Shown piece after piece: positions 1 through 9,097 of a stretch of DNA of 33,581 bases. A model generated the notes under the pieces. The model was given only the letters and a program-made list of their open reading frames with translations, was not told the DNA's origin and did not search any database. Every line of letters starts with the position of its first letter. The first letter of the stretch is position 1. The stretch is from Chloroflexota bacterium. GTDB taxonomy: Bacteria > Chloroflexota > Dormibacteria > CF-121. Where the stretch lies: the NCBI GenBank assembly GCA_005880875.1, contig VBJI01000082.1, forward strand, positions 1-33,581, given 5' to 3'. The position numbers were made by a program, and so were the translations under genes.

Positions 1-241
1 AGTCATAGCCCCACCTGGTGGCGATTGACGCGACAAAGTCGCGGTCAGCCCTGCTGTCCGGACGCCAGCCGTGATCGAAATGCGCGACCGTCAGGTGCAG
101 CGGGAGCGCGGGCAGGATCTCGCGCAGAATGGAGAGTAGCGCCAGCGAGTCGGGTCCACCGGAAACCGCGACGACCACGCGCTCACCCGGGACGAGGATG
201 CGATGCAGACTGATCGCAATGGCGACGCGATTGGGAAGCAT
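1..241 (-). CDS. tilS: tRNA(Ile)-lysidine synthase N-terminal fragment (runs off window edge)
   Basis: Minus-strand translation MLPNRVAIAISLHRILVPGERVVVAVSGGPDSLALLSILREILPALPLHLTVAHFDHGWRPDSRADRDFVASIATRWG; PP-loop SGGPDS and VAHFDHG motifs. Missed by the ORF track because it is truncated. Confidence 0.85.
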   Translation of the reverse strand, partial: MLPNRVAIAISLHRILVPGERVVVAVSGGPDSLALLSILREILPALPLHLTVAHFDHGWRPDSRADRDFVASIATRWGYD

Positions 242-258
242 CACAAGTACGGAGGCAA

Positions 259-330
259 TGGCGGAGGCAAGGATCGAACTTGCGACATACCGGGTATGGG
301 CCGGTTGCTCTACCACTGAGCTACTCCGCC
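259..330 (-). tRNA. tRNA with CAU anticodon (elongator Met-like; Ile2 not excluded)
   Basis: Reverse complement GGCGGAG TA GCTC AGTGGTA GAGC A ACCGG CCCATAC CCGGT ATGTC GCAAG TTCGATC CTTGC CTCCGCC A folds as a full cloverleaf; no encoded CCA. Confidence 0.85.
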
Positions 331-355
331 CAGAGCATCGGTTAGTTTAGCAAGG

Positions 356-1120
356 ATGTCGCCATCATTTGCCCAAATTGCGCCACGGTATGACGCGCTT
401 CGGCCGCTGTCGTCAGCAGATCGGACGCGGCTGGAGCAGATGCTGCGCGGGGCTGGGCTAGGGGCGAGCGATCTGGTTGTCGACGTCGGCTGCGGGACCG
501 GGCGATTGACGCTGCCCCTGGCGGCGCTGACGCCCGCCCGCGTGGTCGGCGTGGATGCGGAGGCGCGGATGCTGGAGGTGGCGCGGTCAAAGGACGCGGC
601 AGCTCGCGTGGAGTGGCTGCGTGGCAGCGCCTACCGGCTGCCGCTGGCTGACCGCGCCGCGGCGCTGGTGGTGATGGTGATGGTGGTGCATCTGCTGCGC
701 CAGCGGGTTCGCGCGTTTCGGGAGGCACATCGGGTGCTAGGGACCGGTGGGCAGCTCAGTGTCTGGACGTTTACGCCGCGGCACGTCGCCGAGTTCTATT
801 TGAACGCCTACTTTCCGAGTATTCCCATGATTGATCGTCCGCGGTTCCCTTCGGCGGAGGTCCTGACCGCGGAGCTATGCCGCGCCGGCTTCGCGGAGGT
901 CCGGGTCGAGGTGCGCGAGGAGGTTCGCCGGCTGGATATCGCCGACGTAGTCGATCGCGTGCGCGGGCGATACATCTCGACCCTGGGGATGCTGCCGCCG
1001 TTGGAGTACCGCCTGGGGCTGCAACAACTGGAAGAGCGGCTGGCGCAGGACCGTGCCACAACGCTGGCGCAGCGGTCCGAGTGGGCGATCATCACCGCCC
1101 GGACCACCACTGCGGAATAG
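356..1120 (+). CDS. class I SAM-dependent methyltransferase
   Basis: VVDVGCGTGRLTLPLA motif I, GVDAEARMLEVAR, HRVLGTGGQLSVWTF. Confidence 0.8.
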   Translation: MSPSFAQIAPRYDALRPLSSADRTRLEQMLRGAGLGASDLVVDVGCGTGRLTLPLAALTPARVVGVDAEARMLEVARSKDAAARVEWLRGSAYRLPLADRAAALVVMVMVVHLLRQRVRAFREAHRVLGTGGQLSVWTFTPRHVAEFYLNAYFPSIPMIDRPRFPSAEVLTAELCRAGFAEVRVEVREEVRRLDIADVVDRVRGRYISTLGMLPPLEYRLGLQQLEERLAQDRATTLAQRSEWAIITARTTTAE

Positions 1121-1140
1121 AGGAATGATCCGAACGATGA

Positions 1141-1171
1141 AAGAGGAGCCCCGAACGGGGCTCCTCTTTTA
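1141..1171. terminator. Rho-independent terminator (possibly bidirectional)
   Basis: AAAGAGGAGCCCCG-AA-CGGGGCTCCTCTTTT: long GC-rich perfect hairpin followed by a T run. Confidence 0.9.
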
Positions 1172-1178
1172 TTAGCTT

Positions 1179-1252
<74 letters not shown>

Positions 1253-1325
1253 CGCAGCCTCTTACGAGGCGAGACGGTAATTCTAAGCGTGGCGGATTGC
1301 GTCCGTCAAGCCGGCGGCGTACGCC

Positions 1326-1760
1326 CTACTTGAAGCGCCCGCCTCGCTTCGCTTCGATGTTGCGTTTGATGTCGAGCAGGCGCTCTTCGCTGGTCTTCAA
1401 GAACTTGGACAGCTTCTCCTCGAACACCGGATCCGCCCCTTCCGGGAGCTCTCGCTTGCCCCGACCACCTCGTCGATACGAGCGCGGTAGCACCGGCGCC
1501 GACATCCCGACCGGCCCATCTGGCACCGCAGCCTGCTTGAGCGAGAGGTCCATCTTGCCGTTGGTCGAGTCGACATTGAGGACTTTGACCTTGACCTTCT
1601 CGTTCATCTTGACGTGGTTGTTGACATCGCGGACATACTCGTTCGCGATCTCAGAAATATGAACCAGTCCCGTCCCCGCTCCGTCGATCTGTACGAAAGC
1701 CCCGAAATTCGTTATCCCGACGACCGTCCCTTCCACCACCGTCCCAGGCGTCACTGCCAC
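1326..1760 (-). CDS. S1 RNA-binding domain protein (general stress protein 13/YugI-like)
   Basis: GTVVEGTVVGITNFGAFVQIDGAGTGLVHISEIANEYVRDVNNHVKMNEKVKVKVLNVD is a typical S1 domain. Confidence 0.85.
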   Translation of the reverse strand: MAVTPGTVVEGTVVGITNFGAFVQIDGAGTGLVHISEIANEYVRDVNNHVKMNEKVKVKVLNVDSTNGKMDLSLKQAAVPDGPVGMSAPVLPRSYRRGGRGKRELPEGADPVFEEKLSKFLKTSEERLLDIKRNIEAKRGGRFK

Positions 1761-1777
1761 CTAACCCGCGGTCCCTC

Positions 1778-2230
1778 CTAATGCCATAAATTCCTCCACC
1801 ATTGTTCGACTGCGTCGATCACGCCGCCGGCGTGCTTGGTCGTCGCCTTCCGCGCCACCGTCCTCGGCACCGTGCTTGGCGCGACCGATTCCCCGACGGC
1901 CGCCGCTGCTGCCGAGTCGCTTGGCTTAACGATGACATAAACCTGCTCGCCGGGCCGAGCGAAGCCCGCTTTGCGGGCCGCCTCCTCCATGGCCGCGGGC
2001 GAGGCCGCCACCGAGACTTCCTTTCGCGTCTGGTCGTTCGAGGCGGCCAGCTGCGCGTTGCCGTCACGCAGGGTCTGCACCTCGTGGCTCAGCCGCAGGT
2101 TCAGCATCAGCTCCGATCCGAATGCCCACACTCCCCAGAGAACGATCGCCCCGACGACAAGCCAGATCAGCCGATCGGGCGCGCCGAGGTGGACCTTTGC
2201 GCGGGAGGCTTTGGGTTCGGAGGTGCTCAA
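1778..2230 (-). CDS. septum formation initiator (FtsB/DivIC-like) protein
   Basis: One N-terminal TM (LIWLVVGAIVLWGVWAFG), then a coiled coil (LRLSHEVQTLRDGNAQLAASNDQTRKEV) and ARKAGFARPGEQVYVI. TTG start at 2230 is likely; the longer ORF start is not credible. Confidence 0.7.
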   Translation of the reverse strand: MSTSEPKASRAKVHLGAPDRLIWLVVGAIVLWGVWAFGSELMLNLRLSHEVQTLRDGNAQLAASNDQTRKEVSVAASPAAMEEAARKAGFARPGEQVYVIVKPSDSAAAAAVGESVAPSTVPRTVARKATTKHAGGVIDAVEQWWRNLWH

Positions 2231-2322
2231 GACGTGATCTGGGTTCGTTGGATAGTCAAGCCGGCCCGAAAACGGACAGATTATAGGCAGGGTCCCCGGA
2301 GTTGGCAAGGCCGCCGACGCCG

Positions 2323-3099
2323 TTACCCCTTGCGTTTGGCGGCCTCCCAGTACCGGTCGAGCTCGTCGATCGGCAGGTCTTTGAGCGCTTTTCCCTCCAC
2401 TTTGGCCTGCTGCTCCATGATGCGAAACCGCGCCTCGAACCGCCCGGTCGTCCCCCGGAGGGCGTCCTCCGGGTTCATCCCCAACTTGCGGGCGACATTG
2501 ACCAGGGTGAACAGTAAGTCGCCAAATTCCGCCTCCCGCTCCTCGACGGTGGGCGCCTGACGCAACTCGTCCAGTTCCTCCCGGACCTTGTCGAGCGCGC
2601 CCTCGACGTCCGGCCAGTCGAAGCCGACGTTGGCCGCTCGCCGCTGGAGCGACCAGGCCCACTGCAAGGCGGGCAGCGACCGCTGCACACCGTCGAGCGC
2701 GGACTCCCGGCCATATTCTTTCGCCTTCATCGCCTCCCAGTTCCGCAGGACCTCCTCGGAACCGCTGACGGTGGTGGAACCGAACACGTGCGGGTGGCGG
2801 CGGACCAGTTTCTCGCGCACCGTGTCGGCGAGGTCACCCAGGGAGAACTCCTCCGCCTCCGAGGCGATTTCGGCCTGCATCAGCACCTGCAACAGCACGT
2901 CGCCGAGCTCCTCGCGAAGCTTGACCATCGAGCGCTCGTCGATGGCTTCGAGCACCTCGTACGCCTCCTCGAGCAGCGTGGCGCGCAGGGATGCGTGGGT
3001 TTGCTCGCGATCCCAGGGGCAGCCCGATGGCGAGCGCAGCCGCCGCACCACCTCGACCAACGCGGCGAGCCGCTCGACGTCGTCAGCCATTTCCGGCAA
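2323..3099 (-). CDS. mazG: nucleoside triphosphate pyrophosphohydrolase MazG
   Basis: LRSPSGCPWDREQTHASLRATLLEEAYEVLEAI, EELGDVLLQVLMQAEIA, RRHPHVFG. Start could be 3090 (MADD). Confidence 0.9.
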   Translation of the reverse strand: MPEMADDVERLAALVEVVRRLRSPSGCPWDREQTHASLRATLLEEAYEVLEAIDERSMVKLREELGDVLLQVLMQAEIASEAEEFSLGDLADTVREKLVRRHPHVFGSTTVSGSEEVLRNWEAMKAKEYGRESALDGVQRSLPALQWAWSLQRRAANVGFDWPDVEGALDKVREELDELRQAPTVEEREAEFGDLLFTLVNVARKLGMNPEDALRGTTGRFEARFRIMEQQAKVEGKALKDLPIDELDRYWEAAKRKG

Positions 3100-4294
3100 C
3101 CGCTACGGCCGGGCGCATGGCGGCATCCCGTCCGGCCGCGCGCAGCCACGGCAGGCCGAGCAGGACGAGGGCCAGCCCGGCGACCGCGGAGACCACGAAC
3201 GGAACCCAGACCCCAAGCCCAAACAGTCCGCCGCCGACCAGCGCCCCGATCGCTTTGGCGGCGGTTTCCGCGGTGCCCACCGTGCCGGCTGCGCGCCCCC
3301 GTTGATCGGGGGCAACCGAGCTCATCAGGAAGGAGTTGATAGCCGGCTCGGCAAAGGCCGCGGTCGAGGCTTCGACCACGCCTACCCCGATCACCGCCGG
3401 GATGCTGTGCAAGAAGGGATAGATCGGCGCGATGATCGCCGTCGACGCGGTCGAGCCGGCGCCCAGCCAGCGGCGATCGAGACGATCCGAGGCCCAGCCC
3501 GCCAGCGGCGCGGTCAGCACCAATGGCAGCGCGAAGAGTGAAAAGGACAGGCCGACCTGCCAGTCGGTCGCCCCGATCGTCTTCATTAACAGACTCCAGA
3601 TCACGTTGTAGACCCCGTACACCAACCCGATGCTGAACGCCAGCATCACCACGCCTCGCATCGCCGCCGCCCCGGCGCGCCGGGCGTCGTCGTGGATGAC
3701 CCGCATGGCCATCGCGGGGGCGCTGATCGGACCTCGCCGCGCATCCAACGCGAACGCCACCACCACGGCGGCGAGCAACACCGCGATCCCGGTGAACTCG
3801 AAGACGATCGCTCGTCCGAAGACAGCCAGGACGCCGCCGAGCGCCGGTCCAAAGATCAGGCCACCCATGTCCGCGCCTGACAACCAGCCATAGGCGATGC
3901 CGCGCTCGCCATCCGGCACCAGGTCGGCGACGACGGCCCGCGAGCCCGGGCGAAACGCAGCGGCGCCCAGACCCTGGATCACCCGGAAGCCGATCAGCCA
4001 GCCAATGGATACCGGCAGGGCGAAGGCGGCGATCGCGGCACCGGCGACCACCAGCCCGCCGATCATGAGCGGGGCGCGACCGAACCGGTCGGAAAGCCGA
4101 CCGGCGGGATACTGGCCAACGAACTGCGCGACCAGGTTCGCCCCCACCACGACGCCCACGAGCGCGTAAGATCCGCCGCGTTCACGCAGGAACAGTGGCA
4201 GGATCGGCAGCACCGAGCCGACGCCGGTGCTGACCAGGAAGACGGCGCCAATCACGCCCCAGAGCGCGCGCCGGCGCGCCCCTCTATTCGACAC
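3083..4294 (-). CDS. MFS transporter
   Basis: Multiple TM segments and a PAGRLSDRFGRAPLM motif A. Confidence 0.85.
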   Translation of the reverse strand: MSNRGARRRALWGVIGAVFLVSTGVGSVLPILPLFLRERGGSYALVGVVVGANLVAQFVGQYPAGRLSDRFGRAPLMIGGLVVAGAAIAAFALPVSIGWLIGFRVIQGLGAAAFRPGSRAVVADLVPDGERGIAYGWLSGADMGGLIFGPALGGVLAVFGRAIVFEFTGIAVLLAAVVVAFALDARRGPISAPAMAMRVIHDDARRAGAAAMRGVVMLAFSIGLVYGVYNVIWSLLMKTIGATDWQVGLSFSLFALPLVLTAPLAGWASDRLDRRWLGAGSTASTAIIAPIYPFLHSIPAVIGVGVVEASTAAFAEPAINSFLMSSVAPDQRGRAAGTVGTAETAAKAIGALVGGGLFGLGVWVPFVVSAVAGLALVLLGLPWLRAAGRDAAMRPAVAVAGNG

Positions 4295-4685
4295 GATAGG
4301 CGCTGGCCTCGATCTCCACCAGCCACTTCGGGTCGAGCAGCCCGCGTACCCCGACCAGCGAGGTCACCGGCTTGATCGCGTCGAAGACCTCGCCATGAGC
4401 CCGGCCGATCTCGCGCCACCGGCGCGGCACGGTCGTAAAAATCCTGGTCCGCGTCACGTCATCGAAGCCGGCGCCGACGGCGGCGAGCGCCTCACCGATC
4501 ACCCGCAAGCACTGCCGCGTCTGCTCATAGACATTCCCCTCGCCCACGGTCGATCCATCAGCCGCAGTCGGCGCGCAACCCGAGATCTCGATCACCGGAC
4601 CCACGCGCACGGCGCGCGCATACCCAACCATCCGCTCCCACTTGCGTCCGGTGGTGTGGACGCGCCGCGTATTCAACCGAATCAC
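4284..4685 (-). CDS. RidA/YjgF-family protein
   Basis: GYARAVRVGPVIEISGCAP...VYEQTRQCLRVIGEALAAVGAGFDDVTRTRIFTT...LVEIEASAY. Confidence 0.85.
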   Translation of the reverse strand: MIRLNTRRVHTTGRKWERMVGYARAVRVGPVIEISGCAPTAADGSTVGEGNVYEQTRQCLRVIGEALAAVGAGFDDVTRTRIFTTVPRRWREIGRAHGEVFDAIKPVTSLVGVRGLLDPKWLVEIEASAYRVE

Positions 4686-4686
4686 T

Positions 4687-7600
4687 TTAGACGGCTAGGG
4701 CCACGCGCCCCAGCCGCTCGACCTCTCCGAGCACGTCGACCAGCCGTTCCTTCCATTGCGCGCCGGCCTGGGTCAGCGAGATCCGCACCTTGCCGAAGCG
4801 CACGTAGAGGATCGAGCGGAACTGCGCCTCCAACCGGCGCTCGTCGCCATTCCAGCCGGCCGGCAGGCGCATCACCAGCCAATCGCCGTCGCTCTCGATC
4901 GCCGCCAGGCCGGCGGACCGAGCCAGTAACTTGACCCGCAGCGCATAAAGAAGGTTGCGCACCGGCGGGGGCGGCTTGCCGAACCGATCCGCCAGGTTGC
5001 GCTCGGCCGCCTCCAGGCCCTGTTCGTCCTCGACCGCCGCCAGGTCGTGGTAGACCTGCAGCCGCAGCTTCTCGTCGGGCACGTACTCGCGCGGCAGGAA
5101 GTGCTCGATCGGCAGATCCAGGGTGAGACCGGCCGGCATCTCGACCGGCGTCCCGGTCTTCTGCGATTCCACCGCCTCGCGCAGCATGGTGTTGTACAGC
5201 TCGAGGCCAACCGCGGCGATCGCCCCATGCTGCTCGACGCCCAGCAAGTTGCCCGCGCCGCGAATCTCCAGGTCCTTCAACGCCAGCTTGAAGCCGGACC
5301 CCAGGTCGTGCAATTCAGAGATGACGTCCAATCGCTTGTCGGCGTTTTCCGAGTGCGACTTCAATGGGTTGTAGAGGAAGTAGGCGTAGGCGCGCTGCCC
5401 GGCGCGTCCCACACGCCCGCGCAACTGATACAGCTGCGCCAGCCCCATCCGATGCGAGTCCACCACCACGATGGTGTTGGCGTTCGGAATGTCCAATCCC
5501 GATTCGATGATCGTCGAGCACACGAGCACGTCGGCCTCGCCCCGAACGAACTTGACCATCACCTCGGCCAGCGTGGTCTCCGGCATCTGCCCGTGCCCCA
5601 CCAGGACGCGCGCCTGCGGCACCAGCTTCTTCACCCGCTCCTCGGCCTTTTTGATGGTCTGCACCCGGTTGTAGACGTAAAAGACCTGGCCGCCCCGCTG
5701 CAGCTCGCGCTGGATGACCTCCTTGATCAGGTCGTCGTCGTCGGCGGTGACGAACGTCTTGATCGGCAGCCGCTCCTCCGGCGGCGTCTGGATCACCGAG
5801 AGATCGCGGATCCCGGCCAGCGACATGTGCAGCGTGCGCGGGATCGGCGTCGCCGACAGGGACAACACATCGACGGAGGCCCGCAGCTGCTTCAGCTTCT
5901 CCTTCTGCATCACCCCGAATCGCTGCTCCTCATCGAGGATCACCAGCCCGAGATCCTTGAAACGCACGTCCTTCTGCAACAGCCGGTGGGTGCCGATCAC
6001 GACGTCGATCTCACCCAGCTGCAAACGCCGCAAGATCTCGGTCGCCTCGGCGTCCGAGCGAAAGCGGGAGAGCATCTCCACCTTCACCGGGAAGGGCCTG
6101 AAGCGGTCCTGGAACGTGAGGAAGTGTTGCTGCGCGAGGACGGTGGTCGGCACCAGGATCGCCACCTGCTTGCCGTCCATCACCGCCTTGAACGCGCCGC
6201 GCACCGCCAGCTCGGTCTTCCCAAAGCCGACATCGCCGCAGACCAGCCGGTCCATCGGGCGCGAGTCCTCCATGTCCGCCTTGATCTCTTCCATGACCCG
6301 GATCTGGTCGGGCGTCTCGTCGTAGGGGAACGACTGCTCGAGCTCCTGCTGCCAGGGACCGTCCTCAGAGAAGATGTGGCCCTCGACCAGCTGGCGCTTC
6401 GAATAGAGATCCAGGAGGTCGCGCGCCACCGCCTCGACCGACTCGCGGACCTTGCGTTTCGCCCGATCCCACTCGCCCGAGCCCAGTCGCTGCAGCTTCG
6501 GCGCGGCGTCGCCGCCACCGACGTACTTCTGCACCCGGTCCAAATGCTCGACCGGCACATACAGCTTGTCACCCTCGGCGTACTCCAGCTGCATGTACTC
6601 GCGCTCCTGGCCGTCCTCTCCCATCAGGCGCATGCCGACGAAGCGGCCGATGCCGTGGTCGACGTGAACGATCAGGTCGCCGGGTTCGAACTCCAGCTGG
6701 AAGGTCGCGCTGCGCGCTCGAACCACGCCGCGGCGGACCCGCTGGCGCAGACCACCGAAGAGGTCGGTGTCGCCGTAGACCTCGAGTTGCTGCGACGGCA
6801 GCCGGAAGCCCTGGGCCACCGGCTGGTTCCCGAGCACCACCAACCCGGGCATGAGTGGCGTCTGCGCCCAGACGAACACGCCGCCGGCCGGGTAGACATC
6901 GCGGTCCTCGAGGAGCTCCCGCAGCCGCGGCTCCTGCTGGGTCACGATCAGGACGCGCGACTTCTCGCGAGCGTCGGTCCGCACCCGATCGGAGAAGGCG
7001 TCGATCCGGCCGGCGTAGGCGTCGACCGCCTCAAACCCCAGGTCGAGCGACCCCTGGTCCCCGCCGCCGCGCGCCACATCGATCGTGCGCCAGGCGTCGG
7101 CCGCCCGGCGCAAGCTCGCGATCGACACCAGCCCGGGCCGGAGCCCTTGCGGCAGCTCGCCGCGCTCCAGCTCGACGGCCACCAGCTCGCGCAGCTCCTC
7201 CTCGCGCTGCTCGGCCTGCGCGACCGATCGCCCTCCGTCGATCGACAAGATCAAGGCATCGTTGGGAAGATGGTCGAGAAGGGTCGGCTGGGACGGATCG
7301 AGGTACGCCTGAAAGCCCTCGATCCCGTCGAAGTAGGCGCCCGACCGAACCCGCTCGACGTCGGCCAGCCATTGGTCACGAACCTCGGGCAGCGCGTCAC
7401 TGAAATCGAGCCCGCGCAGCGCCGCCTCGGCCGCGGCGATCGATTCACCGGTCAGGATCAGCTCCGCGGCGGGAAGGACGCGAGCCTCGACCACGCTGCC
7501 CACTGACCCCTGGCCCTCGACGTCGAACTCGCGCAGCGACTCGATCTCATCGCCGAAGAACTCGGCACGGAGCGGGCGCCGCCGGTCGGGTGGATACACA

Positions 7601-8142
7601 TCGAGGATGCCGCCCCGATGGCTGAACTCGCCGCGGGACTGGACCAGTGGCTCCCGGCGATAGCCCATCGTGATCAGGCGGCGCAGGAGATCTTCGGTCG
7701 AGTGTTTCTGGCCAAGCTTGAGGGTCAAGCTCCAGGTCCCGAGCGCCTCCGCCGGTAGGGTCGGTCGCGTCATCGCCGTCCAGGAGCTGAACGCCACCAG
7801 CGGGCCGCCGCTCCGTAAGGCATCGATTGCCTGGAGTCGCCGCCGCACCGTCTCCTCGTCGGGCGCGAGCCGATCAAAGGGCAGGGTCTCGACGGCCGGG
7901 AAGACCACCGTGCTTGCCTGCTCGCGAAACCAGGCACCCGCCTCCTGGAAGGAGCCTTCGGGATCCGGAACCAGGGCTAGCACCGGGCGACGCGACCGCA
8001 TCGCCAGCCAGACGGCGAAGACCGGCATGGCGCTGGCCGGCAGCCCATGGGCGTCGAGTCGGGCCCCGGGCGCGTTCCACCAGCCCTCCAGCCGTTCGCG
8101 AGCCGGAAGGCGATCGATGAGTTCGAGCAGGGTGTCGGTCAT
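4687..8142 (-). CDS. mfd: transcription-repair coupling factor
   Basis: About 1150 aa; GDLIVHVDHGIGRFVGM (CarD-like/RID), RLVCGDVGFGKTELAVRGAFKAV, VILDEEQRFGVMQKEKLK, RGRVGRAGQRAYAYF. Start chosen at MTDTLLEL. Confidence 0.95.
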   Translation of the reverse strand: MTDTLLELIDRLPARERLEGWWNAPGARLDAHGLPASAMPVFAVWLAMRSRRPVLALVPDPEGSFQEAGAWFREQASTVVFPAVETLPFDRLAPDEETVRRRLQAIDALRSGGPLVAFSSWTAMTRPTLPAEALGTWSLTLKLGQKHSTEDLLRRLITMGYRREPLVQSRGEFSHRGGILDVYPPDRRRPLRAEFFGDEIESLREFDVEGQGSVGSVVEARVLPAAELILTGESIAAAEAALRGLDFSDALPEVRDQWLADVERVRSGAYFDGIEGFQAYLDPSQPTLLDHLPNDALILSIDGGRSVAQAEQREEELRELVAVELERGELPQGLRPGLVSIASLRRAADAWRTIDVARGGGDQGSLDLGFEAVDAYAGRIDAFSDRVRTDAREKSRVLIVTQQEPRLRELLEDRDVYPAGGVFVWAQTPLMPGLVVLGNQPVAQGFRLPSQQLEVYGDTDLFGGLRQRVRRGVVRARSATFQLEFEPGDLIVHVDHGIGRFVGMRLMGEDGQEREYMQLEYAEGDKLYVPVEHLDRVQKYVGGGDAAPKLQRLGSGEWDRAKRKVRESVEAVARDLLDLYSKRQLVEGHIFSEDGPWQQELEQSFPYDETPDQIRVMEEIKADMEDSRPMDRLVCGDVGFGKTELAVRGAFKAVMDGKQVAILVPTTVLAQQHFLTFQDRFRPFPVKVEMLSRFRSDAEATEILRRLQLGEIDVVIGTHRLLQKDVRFKDLGLVILDEEQRFGVMQKEKLKQLRASVDVLSLSATPIPRTLHMSLAGIRDLSVIQTPPEERLPIKTFVTADDDDLIKEVIQRELQRGGQVFYVYNRVQTIKKAEERVKKLVPQARVLVGHGQMPETTLAEVMVKFVRGEADVLVCSTIIESGLDIPNANTIVVVDSHRMGLAQLYQLRGRVGRAGQRAYAYFLYNPLKSHSENADKRLDVISELHDLGSGFKLALKDLEIRGAGNLLGVEQHGAIAAVGLELYNTMLREAVESQKTGTPVEMPAGLTLDLPIEHFLPREYVPDEKLRLQVYHDLAAVEDEQGLEAAERNLADRFGKPPPPVRNLLYALRVKLLARSAGLAAIESDGDWLVMRLPAGWNGDERRLEAQFRSILYVRFGKVRISLTQAGAQWKERLVDVLGEVERLGRVALAV

Positions 8143-8221
8143 GAAATTGCGGCCACGCAAAAATGCGCCCACGGCAAAAACCCGGGGCGTGCCCGATCAG
8201 GTTACCATCGGCCGGCCGCGA

Positions 8222-9097
8222 TCAAACGCTGGCGAAGCCGAAGTCCAGCAGCCCGGCGGCCTCGTCGAAGATGCGCGGCGATCCCAGCACGATCACCAGC
8301 AGGTGGCGGCCATCCCTGGTGGCCGTGGCGATCAGGCACCCGCCCGCCTGCCCGGTCCACCCGGTTTTGAGACCGGTCGCGCCGGGATAGGTCCGAATCA
8401 GCTGGTTGAGGTTGTAAAGGTTGTACGCACGGTGGGTCGCCGTCGCCGGCAGGGTCAGGCTCGGCGCCGTCGCGATCGCCGCCACCATGGGGAAGCGCGT
8501 CTCCAGCTCGATGGCCGCCTTCGCCAGGTCGGCGGCCGAGGTCACATGGCCCGGGTCATCGAGACCGATCGGGTTCACGAAATGCGAGTCGACCATCCCG
8601 AGCGCCGCCGCCTTCGCATTCATGAGCCCGATGAACGTCGCGCGCGGCGTGGCCGCCTCGGACAATGTGATGGCGGCATCGTTGCCGGAGTTGAGGAAGA
8701 GGCCATCCATCAGCTCGCGCACGCTCACCCGCTCGCCAACGCGCAGCCCCATCCGGGTCGAGTCCCACGGCAGCTGGTTGATCGATGCGGGGACCGTCAC
8801 GACCTGGTCGAGACCGAGATGGTCAAGGGCGACCAGCGCGGTCACGACCTTGGTGAGACTGGCCGGCGCGTGACGCCCGTGCGGGTCGAGCTGGTAAAGG
8901 GTGCTGCCGGTATCGAGGTCGAGCACGATCGCAGCTCGCGCCTTGATGGTGGGCGGCACCGGGCGCGCCCGCTCATAGACCTGGACGGTTGGTGACGGTG
9001 GGCCGGTCGCGGGCAGCTGCCCCATGGTGGAGACCGGCGCCAGCAGCGCGACGATGATCGCCCAGACCTGCATGTGCCGATCAAGAAACCATGCCAC
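8222..9097 (-). CDS. D-alanyl-D-alanine carboxypeptidase (penicillin-binding protein 5 family)
   Basis: APASLTKVVTALVALDHLG (SxxK), SGNDAA (SxN), LKTGWTGQAGGCLIATATRDG (KTG). Confidence 0.9.
   Translation of the reverse strand: MAWFLDRHMQVWAIIVALLAPVSTMGQLPATGPPSPTVQVYERARPVPPTIKARAAIVLDLDTGSTLYQLDPHGRHAPASLTKVVTALVALDHLGLDQVVTVPASINQLPWDSTRMGLRVGERVSVRELMDGLFLNSGNDAAITLSEAATPRATFIGLMNAKAAALGMVDSHFVNPIGLDDPGHVTSAADLAKAAIELETRFPMVAAIATAPSLTLPATATHRAYNLYNLNQLIRTYPGATGLKTGWTGQAGGCLIATATRDGRHLLVIVLGSPRIFDEAAGLLDFGFASV

Noticed and set aside
5047-7506. 819-aa plus-strand ORF antisense to mfd
   Set aside because: Composition is dominated by repetitive D/R/H/L/V runs typical of a shadow frame of a GC-rich gene; mfd on the other strand has clear motifs throughout.
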